From: Shinella sp. SUS2
GTDB taxonomy: Bacteria > Pseudomonadota > Alphaproteobacteria > Rhizobiales > Rhizobiaceae
DNA: 64,000 nucleotides
Reading direction: 5' to 3'
Assembly: GCF_001262505.1 (NCBI RefSeq)
Contig: NZ_KQ410727.1
Coordinates: forward strand, 186,001-250,000
In this document: positions 1-9,002 of the stretch, in pieces
Layout: the number at the start of each line of letters is the position of its first letter
Numbering within the stretch: the stretch's first letter is position 1
Notes under the pieces: generated by a model
Seen by the model: only the letters and a program-made list of their open reading frames with translations
The model's database searches: none
Told to the model about the DNA's origin: nothing
Program-made: the position numbers and the translations under genes

Positions 1-85
1 GCCGGCGGCGATCGCGCGCGACCCGCGCGTCATCGAGGCCTATCTGGGTGCCCAGGCGACGGAGGCGCAAAATGCTGACGGTTGA
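1..85 (+). CDS. Branched-chain amino acid-type ABC transporter ATPase, C-terminal end (LivG-like, partial)
   Basis: Only the last 27 codons are inside the window, read in frame from base 2 to a TGA at 83-85. The residues ending in RVIEAYLG resemble the extreme C-terminus of LivG/LivF-type ATPases. The assignment rests mainly on the next gene, a clear LivF, whose ATG lies inside this frame so that the two overlap by 14 bases. That arrangement is usual for livG-livF pairs. The substrate is unknown. Confidence 0.6.
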   Translation, partial: PAAIARDPRVIEAYLGAQATEAQNADG

Positions 86-773
86 AGGACTGCGTTCGCG
101 CTATGGCCGTATCGAGGTGCTGCACGGCATCGACCTCGATGTTGCCTCGGGCGAGATCGTCACGGTGGTCGGCGCGAACGGCGCCGGCAAGACCACGCTG
201 CTCAAGTGCCTCTCCGGCATCCAGCCGGTCTCGGCCGGGTCCATCGTCTTTCGCGGTGAGGCGCTGACGGCGGTGCCGGCGCATGCCCGCGTGCGGCGCG
301 GCCTTGCCCAGTCGCCCGAAGGGCGCCAGATCTTCACCAACCTGACGGTGGAGGAGAACCTGCGCCTCGGTGCCTATCTCTTTTCCGATGACAAGGTGGA
401 GCGGGACCGGGAGGACGCCTTCGCCATGTTCCCGATCCTCAGGGAGAAGCGCAATCTTGCGGCCGGCGGCCTTTCCGGCGGCCAGCAGCAGATGCTGGCG
501 ATCGCCCGCGCGCTGATGGGCCGCCCTTCCTGCCTGCTGCTCGACGAACCGAGCATGGGCCTTGCCCCCATCCTCGTCGCGCAGATATTCGATGTGGTGA
601 AGAGCCTGAAGGCGCTCGGCGTCACCGTGCTGCTCGTCGAGCAGAACGCATTCGGCGCACTCTCGGTCGCAGATCGCGGGTATGTCATGGAGACGGGCCG
701 CATCACCATGTCCGGCCCCGCTGCCGACCTCATCGCCGACGAACGCATCCGCGCCGCTTACCTGGGAATATGA
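72..773 (+). CDS. livF: ABC transporter ATP-binding protein, LivF family
   Basis: This 233-residue cytoplasmic ATPase would energise a branched-chain amino acid-type (HAAT) importer. Walker A GANGAGKTT is at about residues 34-42, the signature LSGGQ at 134-138 and Walker B LLLDEP at 155-160, followed by the LivF-type sequence SMGLAPILV. A GTG at 48 is in frame, but the ATG at 72 gives the usual LivF N-terminus MLTVEGL and is preferred. The gene overlaps the end of livG and is followed 4 bases later by a beta-oxidation gene. HAAT transporters also carry aromatic acids, amides and urea, so the substrate may be tied to the catabolic genes downstream. That link is inference. Confidence 0.9.
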   Translation: MLTVEGLRSRYGRIEVLHGIDLDVASGEIVTVVGANGAGKTTLLKCLSGIQPVSAGSIVFRGEALTAVPAHARVRRGLAQSPEGRQIFTNLTVEENLRLGAYLFSDDKVERDREDAFAMFPILREKRNLAAGGLSGGQQQMLAIARALMGRPSCLLLDEPSMGLAPILVAQIFDVVKSLKALGVTVLLVEQNAFGALSVADRGYVMETGRITMSGPAADLIADERIRAAYLGI

Positions 774-777
774 CACC

Positions 778-2838
778 ATGACCGTCAGCATCATCAGCGA
801 AAACGGCATTGCCGTCGTCACCATCGACAACCCGCCCGTCAACGCGTTGTCGCAGGCGCTGCGCCAGGCCCTCGTCGAGGCCGTCGCCAAGCTCGATGCG
901 GACGCCGCGGTGAAAGCCGTCGTGCTGATCTGCGCCGGCCGCACCTTCATCGCCGGGGCCGATGTCAGCGAATTCGGTAAACCACCGCAGCCGCCGCATC
1001 TGCCGGACGTGGTGGCGACCATCGAGGGCGCCAGGAAGCCCTGGGTCGCGGCGATCCATGGCAGCGCGCTCGGTGGCGGGCTCGAAGTGGCGCTCGGCTG
1101 CGCCTGGCGGGTGGCCGTTGCTTCTGCCAGCCTCGGCCTGCCGGAAGTCAAGCTCGGCATCATTCCCGGTGCCGGTGGCACGGTTCGCCTGCCGCGGCTG
1201 ATCGGTCCGGCGGCTGCCGTCGAGCTCGTGACAAGCGGCAGCCCCGTTGACGCGAAGAAGGCGGAAGGTCTCGGCCTCGTGGATGCTGTCATCGAGGGCG
1301 ACCTTCTGGCCGGCGCGATTGCCTTTGCGAATGGTGCTGCCGGCAAAACCCGGCCGGAGCCGATCTCCAGCCGTGCCGTAGTGCCCGTTGAAGCCGGTTT
1401 CTGGGAGGGTGCCGAAAAGGCGGTGGCCGCCAAGGCGAAGCGGGAGGCCGCTCCGCTCCGGGCGCTTGCCTCGGTGCGCCGGGCCAGCGAGACGGATTTC
1501 GCCAGTGCCATGGCTTTCGAGCGGGAAACCTTCCTCGACCTGCGTGGCTCGCAACAGGCGTCGGCGCTGCGCCATGTCTTCTTTGCCGAGCGCGCTGCGC
1601 CACGCCCGCCGGAGCTTGCCGGGATCACGCCACGCGATGTCCGCTCGGCGGCCGTCATCGGCGGCGGTACGATGGGCGCGGGCATTGCCGCGGCGTTGCG
1701 CGATGCCGGTCTGCCGGTCATTCTCATTGAGCGCGATGCGGCGGCGGTCGAGCGTGGGCTCGCCAATGTCAAGGCCATCTACGACGGTTCGGTGAAGCGC
1801 GGGCGCGTGACGCAGGCCATCGCCGATGCGCGCATGGCCGGCGTCGCCGGCAGCGGCGATTATGGCTTGCTGGCCGATACGGACCTCATCATCGAGGCGG
1901 TGTTCGAGGACCTGTCGGTCAAGCGCGCCGTCTTCGAAAAATTGTCTGCGGTTTGCCGGCCGGATGCGGTGCTGGCCACCAACACCTCCTATCTCGATCC
2001 GGACGCGATCGGCGAAGGCATCGCCCATCCGGAACGGTTCCTCGGCCTGCATTTCTTCAGCCCGGCGCACATCATGAAGCTGCTGGAAATTGTGCCGACC
2101 GGGACGACTGCGCCAGACGTGCTGGCGACGGGTTTTGCGCTCGCCCGCCTGCTCGGCAAGATCCCGGTGCGCGCCGGTATCTGCGACGGCTTCATTGGCA
2201 ACCGTATCCTGAAGGTGACACGTGCGCAGGCCGAGCGGCTGCTGCTGTCGGGCGCGACGCCTGCGGCGGTTGATGCAGCCATGCGCGCCTTCGGCCTGCC
2301 GATGGGGCCGTTCGAGGCGCAGGATCTCGGCGGCCTCGACATCGCGGCCTTCCAGCGCAAGGCGGCGCGTGAACGCGGCGAAACGCCTTTTGCGCCCGTT
2401 GCCGACCGGCTCTGTGCCCTCGAGCGCTACGGCCAGAAGACCGGCGGCGGCTGGTACGACTACCAGCCGGGCGACCGTGCGCCGAAACCCTCCGACACCG
2501 TGGCGGCGATCATCGCCGAGGCAGCGGAAAGCCGGGCACAGCGCGCATGGGACGAGGCAGGCATCGTTGATGCCATTCTCCTGCCCATGGTCAACGAGGC
2601 GACGTGCATCCTGGAAGAGCATGTTGCACTCCGCGCCGCCGATATCGATCTCGTGAAGATCCATGGTTATGGCTTCCCACGCTGGCGCGGCGGGCCGATG
2701 CACTATGCCGAGGGACGCGGGCTTTCGGAGGTGGTGGCGGTGCTGGACCGCCTTGCAGCGGATGGCCTTGCCGAACCGCCTAGCGACGGCCTGCGTCGGG
2801 CGGCAAAGGCCGGTGGTTTTTCGGTGCTTGCCGGGTGA
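778..2838 (+). CDS. Bifunctional enoyl-CoA hydratase / 3-hydroxyacyl-CoA dehydrogenase (FadJ/FadB-like)
   Basis: The 686-residue protein has a crotonase domain (about residues 1-190) followed by an NAD-binding 3-hydroxyacyl-CoA dehydrogenase domain. The crotonase part shows the oxyanion-hole sequence FIAGADVSEF, GGGLEVALG and LPEVKLGIIPGAGGT, with both catalytic glutamates present. The Rossmann motif IGGGTMGAGIA lies near residue 294 and the C-terminal dehydrogenase domain includes GDGFIGNRI-type sequence. It should hydrate enoyl-CoA and oxidise the 3-hydroxyacyl-CoA in beta-oxidation. The start is the ATG 4 bases after livF, and a longer frame reaching into livF is not credible. It is shorter than E. 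coli FadB. A single-chain peroxisomal-type multifunctional enzyme is a comparable architecture. The acyl chain it handles is unknown. Confidence 0.88.
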   Translation: MTVSIISENGIAVVTIDNPPVNALSQALRQALVEAVAKLDADAAVKAVVLICAGRTFIAGADVSEFGKPPQPPHLPDVVATIEGARKPWVAAIHGSALGGGLEVALGCAWRVAVASASLGLPEVKLGIIPGAGGTVRLPRLIGPAAAVELVTSGSPVDAKKAEGLGLVDAVIEGDLLAGAIAFANGAAGKTRPEPISSRAVVPVEAGFWEGAEKAVAAKAKREAAPLRALASVRRASETDFASAMAFERETFLDLRGSQQASALRHVFFAERAAPRPPELAGITPRDVRSAAVIGGGTMGAGIAAALRDAGLPVILIERDAAAVERGLANVKAIYDGSVKRGRVTQAIADARMAGVAGSGDYGLLADTDLIIEAVFEDLSVKRAVFEKLSAVCRPDAVLATNTSYLDPDAIGEGIAHPERFLGLHFFSPAHIMKLLEIVPTGTTAPDVLATGFALARLLGKIPVRAGICDGFIGNRILKVTRAQAERLLLSGATPAAVDAAMRAFGLPMGPFEAQDLGGLDIAAFQRKAARERGETPFAPVADRLCALERYGQKTGGGWYDYQPGDRAPKPSDTVAAIIAEAAESRAQRAWDEAGIVDAILLPMVNEATCILEEHVALRAADIDLVKIHGYGFPRWRGGPMHYAEGRGLSEVVAVLDRLAADGLAEPPSDGLRRAAKAGGFSVLAG

Positions 2839-2857
2839 GACAATTCCGGCAAGACTG

Positions 2858-2876
2858 CCTGCCGGCTTGCGGCAGG
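2858..2876 (+). terminator. GC-rich hairpin after the beta-oxidation gene
   Basis: A 7-bp stem (CCTGCCG paired with CGGCAGG) closes a 5-base loop 20 bases after the stop codon. There is no clear T-run, so it may only protect the 3' end or pause polymerase. Confidence 0.3.
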
Positions 2877-2992
2877 GCGGAAAGATTGCGCGTTTGCGGA
2901 CGGGAAGGGCTCTCGGCGATAGGCAAGCGTTGCGGACTGTGGTGAGATAGTTTTGGGAGAACGGGCTTTCTGCTAGAGCCGGGGAGGGCACG

Positions 2993-3910
2993 ATGCAGTC
3001 GCTGATGACGCCGGGACACAAGCCGGTGCCGGTAGAAATTCTCGAGGCGGAGATCAGGAGGGTCTGCGGTTCGTTCGATCTGGAGCCGATGGGGCGGACG
3101 GGCGTCGTCAATGGCGACGTCACGACGCGGCGTGTCGGTCCCTTCGATACGGCCATCGTCGCACTCGATGCCTCCGAAGTTGCGCGCAACACTCGCTCCA
3201 TCCGGCAGGATCCCGGCGAATACTTCTTCCTGCTGGTGCAGGATGCGGGCCACTGTCGCGTCGAGCAGGGCGATCAGGTCGCGGAGCTTTCGCCCGGCGA
3301 CATGTTCCTCGTCGATTCCCTCAAACCCTCGTCCTTTCTCTATCGCGGCGAGCGCTCGAACCAGGTGTCCCTGCATATCCCGCGCGACGAGATGCTCCAC
3401 CGTTTCGGTACGCCATGCACCGGTGGCCTTTCGATCTCGCGCGATGATCCTCTCTGGCTCGCCATGCGCGCGGTCATCGCGAAAATGCTGCTGGAGGAAG
3501 GGGCGCAGGCGCAACTCGGCGAAGCTTTCCTGTGCCTTCTCGGCGCCTACCTGCATTCGACCCGCGTGACCGGTGCCGCTGAGACGCTGCTGTCGCGTGC
3601 GCTCGCGATGATCGATCGCCACCGCGCGGATCCGGGCTTCGGGCCACGTGAGCTGGCCGTCCGCCTCAACGTTTCGGAGCGCATGCTGCAGCGGCATTTT
3701 CGGCCGCTCGGGGAAACACCCGGTCACCGGTTGCTCAATCGGCGGCTGGAGCTTGCCCATGCGCGGCTCTCCGCCCGCAAGGGAGAGCAGGCGGCGGAGG
3801 GCGTTACGGTCGTTGCCTTCGATTGCGGCTTCAACGACCTTTCCTATTTCTATCGCGAGTTCCGCAAGAAGTACGGCACGACACCGGGCGCGGTCGCGCG
3901 CTGCCATTGA
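2993..3910 (+). CDS. AraC-family transcriptional regulator, FeaR-like
   Basis: A 305-residue regulator with an N-terminal AraC-binding-like (cupin) domain, including GHCRVEQGDQVAELSPGDMFL around residues 85-105, and a C-terminal double helix-turn-helix (about 205-300) with the typical ending FNDLSYFYREFRKKYGTTPG. Size and layout match FeaR, the E. coli activator of tyramine oxidase and phenylacetaldehyde dehydrogenase. The next two genes are an aldehyde dehydrogenase and a copper amine oxidase, the same partner set. It probably activates them in response to an amine. The role is inferred from context; the family is clear. Confidence 0.85.
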   Translation: MQSLMTPGHKPVPVEILEAEIRRVCGSFDLEPMGRTGVVNGDVTTRRVGPFDTAIVALDASEVARNTRSIRQDPGEYFFLLVQDAGHCRVEQGDQVAELSPGDMFLVDSLKPSSFLYRGERSNQVSLHIPRDEMLHRFGTPCTGGLSISRDDPLWLAMRAVIAKMLLEEGAQAQLGEAFLCLLGAYLHSTRVTGAAETLLSRALAMIDRHRADPGFGPRELAVRLNVSERMLQRHFRPLGETPGHRLLNRRLELAHARLSARKGEQAAEGVTVVAFDCGFNDLSYFYREFRKKYGTTPGAVARCH

Positions 3911-4026
3911 CGCTTTTGTCCAAAAGGCGGGACGGTGCCGTCCAAGTCCGGTGTGCTGCCCCTCTCTAATCTCTGCCACCATATGTGCCCGCCGGAGGAG
4001 GCGGGCCGCTCATGGAGGAGGCGGAT

Positions 4027-5433
4027 ATGATGGAATTCAAGGCTACCATCGGCGGCAAGCCGGCGCCCGTCGGCGTGGACTTCGCCGTTCTCAACCCGGC
4101 GACGGGCCAGGAGGTCGGCCGCGCGCCGAACATGGGTGGGGCGGAGCTGGATGCGGCCGTCTCGGTCGCCAAGGCGGCGTTCGTCTCATGGTCGGCGCAG
4201 AGCGATGCGGCCCTGCAGGCCGCCTGCGCGGCGGTGACGGCCAAGATCGAGGAACATGCCGGCGAACTCGCCGAGATCATCACGCTGGAGCAGGGCAAGC
4301 CGCTCAACGGTCTCGGCTCGCGCTGGGAGGTCGGCGGTGCGGTCGCCTGGGCGGGGTACACGACCGGGCTTTCGCTGCCGGTGCGCGTGCTTCAGGACAA
4401 CGAGCAGGGCCGGGTGGAACTCACCCGCAAGCCGCTCGGCGTCGTCGGCTCCATCACGCCGTGGAATTTTCCGGTCATGATCGCCGTCTGGCATATCCTT
4501 CCGGCGCTGCGCACGGGCAATACCGTCGTCGTCAAGCCCTCGCCCTATACCCCGCTTTCCACCCTGCGGCTGGTCGAGATCATGAATGAGGTGCTGCCGC
4601 CGGGCGTCGTCAACGTGGTGACGGGTGACGACCAGGCCTTCAATCTCGGCGCAGCCATGTCGGCGCATCCGGACATCCGCAAGATCGTTTTCACCGGCTC
4701 CTGCGCCACCGGCCAGCGGGTCATGCAGTCCGCTGCCGAGACGATGAAGCGCCTGACGCTGGAACTTGGCGGCAACGACGCCGGTATCGTCCTGCCCGAT
4801 GCGGACCCGGTGGCGATTGCCGAAGGCCTCTTCTGGGGCGCCTTCATCAACAACGGCCAAACCTGCGCGGCGATGAAGCGGCTCTATGTGCACGACACCA
4901 TCCACGATGCGGTCTGCGAGGCGCTGGTCGCCTATGCGCGAGGCATCAAGGTCGGCGACGGCATGGAGGAGGCGAGCATCCTCGGCCCCATCCAGAATCG
5001 CATGCAGTTCGACAAGGTCTCGCGCCTCGTCGCGGATGCGAAGGGGCGAGGCAAGGTGCTGCTCGGGGGAGAGCCGGGCGAGGGCCTGTTTTTCCCGCCG
5101 ACCCTCATCGCAGGCCTTCGCAACGGCGATGCGCTGGTCGACGAGGAGCAGTTCGGGCCGGCTTTGCCGATCATCCGCTATTCCGACGTCGAAGAGGCGA
5201 TCCGGCTCGCCAACGATAGCCCGAACGGTCTCGGCGGCTCGGTCTGGTCGTCGGATGTCGCGGCCGCCAAGAAGGTTGCGAGCCGGCTCGCCTGCGGCTC
5301 CGTCTGGATCAACAAACACGGTGCCATCCAGCCGAATGTGCCCTTCGGCGGCGTGAAAGCCTCGGGCATCGGTGTCGAGTTCGCCGAGGAAGGGCTTGCC
5401 GAATACACCGATATCCAGGTGGTCTTTGCCTGA
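4027..5433 (+). CDS. NAD(P)-dependent aldehyde dehydrogenase, probably FeaB-like
   Basis: A 468-residue aldehyde dehydrogenase. The general base lies in LTLELGGND (Glu246) and the catalytic cysteine in NNGQTCAAMK (Cys280), 34 residues apart as is standard in the superfamily. The cofactor-binding ITPWNFP motif is near residue 145. The ATG at 4027 follows GGAGGAGG; an upstream GTG at 3985 is in frame but has no such support. It precedes the amine oxidase by 28 bases, so the likely role is oxidising the aldehyde released from an amine to its acid. Phenylacetaldehyde or 4-hydroxyphenylacetaldehyde would fit the FeaB parallel, but the substrate is not readable from the sequence. Confidence 0.88.
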   Translation: MMEFKATIGGKPAPVGVDFAVLNPATGQEVGRAPNMGGAELDAAVSVAKAAFVSWSAQSDAALQAACAAVTAKIEEHAGELAEIITLEQGKPLNGLGSRWEVGGAVAWAGYTTGLSLPVRVLQDNEQGRVELTRKPLGVVGSITPWNFPVMIAVWHILPALRTGNTVVVKPSPYTPLSTLRLVEIMNEVLPPGVVNVVTGDDQAFNLGAAMSAHPDIRKIVFTGSCATGQRVMQSAAETMKRLTLELGGNDAGIVLPDADPVAIAEGLFWGAFINNGQTCAAMKRLYVHDTIHDAVCEALVAYARGIKVGDGMEEASILGPIQNRMQFDKVSRLVADAKGRGKVLLGGEPGEGLFFPPTLIAGLRNGDALVDEEQFGPALPIIRYSDVEEAIRLANDSPNGLGGSVWSSDVAAAKKVASRLACGSVWINKHGAIQPNVPFGGVKASGIGVEFAEEGLAEYTDIQVVFA

Positions 5434-5461
5434 GAGAAACAAACGAAAAGAGGGAACGATC

Positions 5462-7441
5462 ATGAAACTGACGAAACATCTCGCCACGACGGCCCTTGCG
5501 TTCGGCCTTGCCGCCGGGGCGGCAGCCGCCCATCCGCTCGACGGGCTGACGGCCGAGGAATACCAGAAGATCAACCAGATCCTGCGCGAGCAGAAGGTGG
5601 CGGATGACAATACACTCTATCCGCTGATCGAACTGAAGGAGCCGGCCAAGGCCGAGGTGCTGGCCTGGAAGGAAGGCGTGGCGCTCGACCGCAAGGCGAC
5701 GGTCTATTTCACCAGCGCCGACGGGTTCAATGAGGCGGTCGTCAACATCTCGAAGGGCACGGTCGAGAGCAACGGCAAGACAGCAGGCCAGCCGATGGTG
5801 CTGTTCACCGAGTTCATGAACGCGCTGGAAGGCGCGCTCGGCCATCCGGACATGATCGCAGGCCTTGCCAAGCGGGGCCTCAAGCCGGAGCAGGCCTTCT
5901 GCCTGCCGCTGACGGGCGGCAACTTCTTCACCGAGGAATACAAGAACTCCCGCCTGATGAAGGTGCCGTGCTACCAGGTGCCGGAAGGCTCGAACTTCTA
6001 TGCGAAGCCGATCGAAGGGCTCTTCGCCATCTACGACATCGGCAAGAAAGAGGTGCAGCGCGTCATCGACACCGGTGTCGTGGAACAGGCGCCGAAGGAC
6101 AGCTGGGGCTACACGGAGGAGGAGGTCGCCAAGCGCCTGCCGCTCCGCCCGGAAATGAAGCCCGTCACGCTCGTGCAGGAAGGCGGTCCGAACTACAAGA
6201 TCGATGGCAGTCACCTCGAATGGGATATCTGGCGCTTCAACTTCCGCGTCGACAAGCGCCCGGGCCTCGTTCTCTCCAATCTCGATGTCAACGACGACGG
6301 CACCTGGCGCTCGGTCATCTACCAGGCGCACCTTTCCGAGGTTTTCGTGCCCTACATGGATCCGACGGAGGGCTGGTACTGGCGCACCTACATGGACAGC
6401 GGGGAATATGGTTTCGGCCTCTTCCTCAGCCCGCTGCGCGCCGGTATCGACTGCCCGTCGCACGCTACTTTCCTGCCGGCGACGATCGCCGACGACAAGG
6501 GCGCGCCGCTCGTCATTCCGGATGCGATCTGCGTCTTCGAGCGCAACATCGGCGATCCGGCCTGGCGCCATTTCGAGGTTTTCGCGCAGACGCCGGAAAA
6601 CCCGGTGCCGGCGGAAGGCCGTCCGGCGACGGAACTTGTCGTGCGCACGGCCTCCGAGGTCGGCAACTACGACTATCTCATCGATTATCGCCTGCAGCAG
6701 AACGGCCAGGTCAACATCTATGTCGGCGCGACGGGTCTCGATGCGGTGAAGGGCGTTGCCGCGACCTCCATGAAGGACCCGACGGCGAAGGCGGACACCG
6801 CCTATGGTACGCTGATCGCGCCGAATCTCGTTGCCGCCAACCATGACCACTACTTCAACTTCCGCATCGATTTCGACGTCGACCAGCCGGTGAACCATTT
6901 CTCGACCATGGACATCGTGCCGGCCAAGCTGGATGCGTCGAGCCCGCGCAAGTCGATGTGGACGGTCGAGCACAATATGCCGAAGACCGAAATGGAGGCG
7001 CGCTACAAGCTCTCGGCCATGCAGCCGCGCTACTTCCACATCTCCAACCCGTCGCGCGAAGGGTATCTCGGCCATGAGCCTGGCTGGATGATCCATCACG
7101 GCAGTGTCGCCTATGGTCCCTACGACTATGCCAACGACCCGCCGATGAAGCGCAACGCCTATATCGAATACTCGGTCTGGAACACGGTCTACGACCCGGA
7201 ACAGCGCTATGCCGGCGGCAAGTTCGCCATGCAGAGCGATGGCTCGGACACGCTCGCCGAATGGGTCAAGAAGGACCAGAACCTGATGGGCAAGGACATC
7301 GTCACCTGGTTCTCCGCCGGCTTCCATCACATTCCGCGCATGGAAGACTGGCCGGTCATGTCGACGGAGTGGAAGACCGTGCACATCATGCCGCACAACT
7401 TCTTCGCCCATAATCCGGCATTGACGTTGCGCAAGAAGTAA
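5462..7441 (+). CDS. tynA: Primary-amine oxidase (copper/topaquinone amine oxidase), periplasmic
   Basis: The 659-residue enzyme oxidises primary amines to aldehydes with release of ammonia and hydrogen peroxide. The topaquinone precursor is Tyr403 in the diagnostic VGNYDY. Copper ligands are His461 and His463 (NHDHYF) and a third histidine in MPHNFF (about 645). The catalytic Asp lies in YMDSGEYGFG (about 312). The N-terminus MKLTKHLATTALAFGLAAGA is a signal peptide with a cleavage site around AAAHP, so it acts in the periplasm. The longer frame from 5372 overlaps the dehydrogenase and was rejected in favour of the ATG at 5462, which follows AGAGGGAAC. It lacks the extra N-terminal D1 domain of the 720-residue E. 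coli enzyme. Confidence 0.93.
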   Translation: MKLTKHLATTALAFGLAAGAAAAHPLDGLTAEEYQKINQILREQKVADDNTLYPLIELKEPAKAEVLAWKEGVALDRKATVYFTSADGFNEAVVNISKGTVESNGKTAGQPMVLFTEFMNALEGALGHPDMIAGLAKRGLKPEQAFCLPLTGGNFFTEEYKNSRLMKVPCYQVPEGSNFYAKPIEGLFAIYDIGKKEVQRVIDTGVVEQAPKDSWGYTEEEVAKRLPLRPEMKPVTLVQEGGPNYKIDGSHLEWDIWRFNFRVDKRPGLVLSNLDVNDDGTWRSVIYQAHLSEVFVPYMDPTEGWYWRTYMDSGEYGFGLFLSPLRAGIDCPSHATFLPATIADDKGAPLVIPDAICVFERNIGDPAWRHFEVFAQTPENPVPAEGRPATELVVRTASEVGNYDYLIDYRLQQNGQVNIYVGATGLDAVKGVAATSMKDPTAKADTAYGTLIAPNLVAANHDHYFNFRIDFDVDQPVNHFSTMDIVPAKLDASSPRKSMWTVEHNMPKTEMEARYKLSAMQPRYFHISNPSREGYLGHEPGWMIHHGSVAYGPYDYANDPPMKRNAYIEYSVWNTVYDPEQRYAGGKFAMQSDGSDTLAEWVKKDQNLMGKDIVTWFSAGFHHIPRMEDWPVMSTEWKTVHIMPHNFFAHNPALTLRKK

Positions 7442-7463
7442 GGACCGATGCCGGCGGGCGATG

Positions 7464-7614
7464 CCCCTCATCCGCCTGCCGGCACCTTCTCCCCGCAAGC
7501 GGGGCGAAGGGGAATGCCGCGCCGGTTTCCCGCCACAGCGGCGTTGTCTGGGAGGGAAACCGCTACCTCCTGCCCCGCTTGCGGGGATAAGGTCGCGGCA
7601 GCGGGATGAGGGGC
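7464..7614. repeat. RIME-like palindromic intergenic repeat, copy 1
   Basis: The element starts with CCCCTCATCCGCCTGCCGGC and ends with an imperfect inverted copy, GCGGGATGAGGGG. Inside are two GC-rich palindromic segments built on CCCCGC..GCGGGG. The same element occurs at 15761-15870 and 21108-21217. Layout and sequence resemble the Rhizobium-specific intergenic mosaic elements. This copy is longer (about 150 bp) with extra sequence in the middle. It fills most of the gap between the amine oxidase gene and the convergent oxidoreductase gene. Confidence 0.75.
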
Positions 7615-7628
7615 GCTCTCCGCCTCTT

Positions 7629-9002
7629 TCACTCCACCGGTCGCATGTCCCCGAAAACCGTCGGGATCAGCTCCGAGACGGTCGGATGGATGTGCACGGC
7701 ATGGGTGATGGCTGTATAGGGCTTGCCGGCATACATCACGTCGAGAATACTCTGCACCGCTTCGTCGCCGCCGGTGCCGAGGATGGAGGCACCGAGGATT
7801 TCCTTCGTTTCGGCATCGGCGATCACTTTCATGAAGCCGAGGGTCTCGCCCTTTTCCTTGGCGCGGCCGACGCGGGTCATCGGCCGCGTGCCGATCAGCA
7901 GCTTGCGGCCGGTCTTGCGTGCTTCCGTCTCACTCATGCCGGCGCGGCCGAGCGGCGGGTCGATGTAGAGCGCATAGGTCTGGATGCGGTCGCTCACCTT
8001 GCGCGGCTCGTTGTCGAGGAGGTTTGCCGCGACGATCTCGAAGTCGTTGTAGGCGGTGTGGGTGAAGGCGCCGCGGCCGTTGCAGTCGCCCATCGCGAAG
8101 ATGCCGGGCGCACTGGTTTCCAATCGCTCGTCGACGGTGATGTAGCCGCGTTTGTCCGCCGCCACGCCCGCCTTGTCGAGGCCGAGGTCGTCCGTGTTCG
8201 GCCGCCTGCCGGTGGCGAGGAGGATATGGGAGCCCAGGATCTCGGGGGTGCCTGCCGTACAATTGACGCCGGCCCCGACGTTGTCGCCGGTTTTGAAGAA
8301 GCGGATGCACTCCGCCCCCGTGCGGATGGCGATGCCCTCGCGTTCGAGGATGTCGCGCACGGCGGCGCTGATATCCTCGTCCTCCCGGGCGATCAGCCGC
8401 GGCCCCTTCTCGATGACCGTCACGTCCGAGCCGAAGCGGCGGAACATCTGGGCGAATTCCAGCCCGATATAGCTGCCGCCGACGACGATGAGGTGTTTCG
8501 GCACCTCGGTGAGCTCCATCATCGAGACATTGTCGAGATAGGGCACGTCCCGGATACCGGGGAAGTCGGGCACGACAGCCCGTCCGCCGACATTGAGGAA
8601 GATCTGTCCGGCGGACAGTAACTCCTCGCCGACGCGAATCTCCGTCGGGCTTTCGAAACGCGCGTGGCCGCGGATGAAGGTGAGGCCCTGCATGCCCGCC
8701 AGCCAGTCCTCGTTGCCCTTGCGGGCGTCGAAGCGCACCTTGTTCTTGCGGGCCATCACCCGGGCGAAATCGATGGAGACCTTGCCCGTCACCACGCCGT
8801 AATCGGCGCCGCGGCGGGCGAGGTGGGCGGCATAGGCGCTGGCGACCATGGCCTTGGTTGGCATGCAGCCGGTGTTGACGCAGGTGCCGCCCACCAGCTT
8901 GCGCTCGATGAGCGCGACCTTCTTGCCAGCGGCCGTCAGCCGGCCGGCGAGCGACGGACCGGCTTGCCCGGCGCCGATGATGATGGCGTCGAACGTGCGC
9001 AT
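7629..9002 (-). CDS. FAD-dependent pyridine nucleotide-disulfide oxidoreductase (mercuric reductase-like)
   Basis: A 457-residue flavoprotein with the dinucleotide-binding motif IIIGAGQAG at the N-terminus and the redox-active disulfide GGTCVNTGCMPTK (Cys41/Cys46). A second Rossmann motif (VVGGSYIGLEFAQ) lies mid-chain, and the C-terminal interface carries the family's HPTVSE sequence. The family includes lipoamide dehydrogenase, glutathione reductase and mercuric reductase. There is no N-terminal heavy-metal domain and no C-terminal vicinal cysteine pair, so true mercuric reductase activity is unlikely. Its ATG shares a base with the stop of the DUF4126 gene (TGATG), pointing to translational coupling. 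The physiological substrate is unknown. Confidence 0.85.
   Translation of the reverse strand: MRTFDAIIIGAGQAGPSLAGRLTAAGKKVALIERKLVGGTCVNTGCMPTKAMVASAYAAHLARRGADYGVVTGKVSIDFARVMARKNKVRFDARKGNEDWLAGMQGLTFIRGHARFESPTEIRVGEELLSAGQIFLNVGGRAVVPDFPGIRDVPYLDNVSMMELTEVPKHLIVVGGSYIGLEFAQMFRRFGSDVTVIEKGPRLIAREDEDISAAVRDILEREGIAIRTGAECIRFFKTGDNVGAGVNCTAGTPEILGSHILLATGRRPNTDDLGLDKAGVAADKRGYITVDERLETSAPGIFAMGDCNGRGAFTHTAYNDFEIVAANLLDNEPRKVSDRIQTYALYIDPPLGRAGMSETEARKTGRKLLIGTRPMTRVGRAKEKGETLGFMKVIADAETKEILGASILGTGGDEAVQSILDVMYAGKPYTAITHAVHIHPTVSELIPTVFGDMRPVE

Noticed and set aside
30-1778. Long minus-strand reading frame opposite livF and the beta-oxidation gene
   Set aside because: It is antisense to two clear genes and its translation is Ala/Arg/Ser-rich with no domain; a GC-rich third-position shadow.
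730-3201. 823-codon minus-strand reading frame
   Set aside because: Fully antisense to the fused hydratase/dehydrogenase and the AraC gene, with Arg/His-rich composition and no recognisable motif.
7629-9002. True mercuric reductase (merA)
   Set aside because: Only the general disulfide-reductase features are seen; no N-terminal metal-binding domain, no C-terminal cysteine pair and no mer genes nearby.
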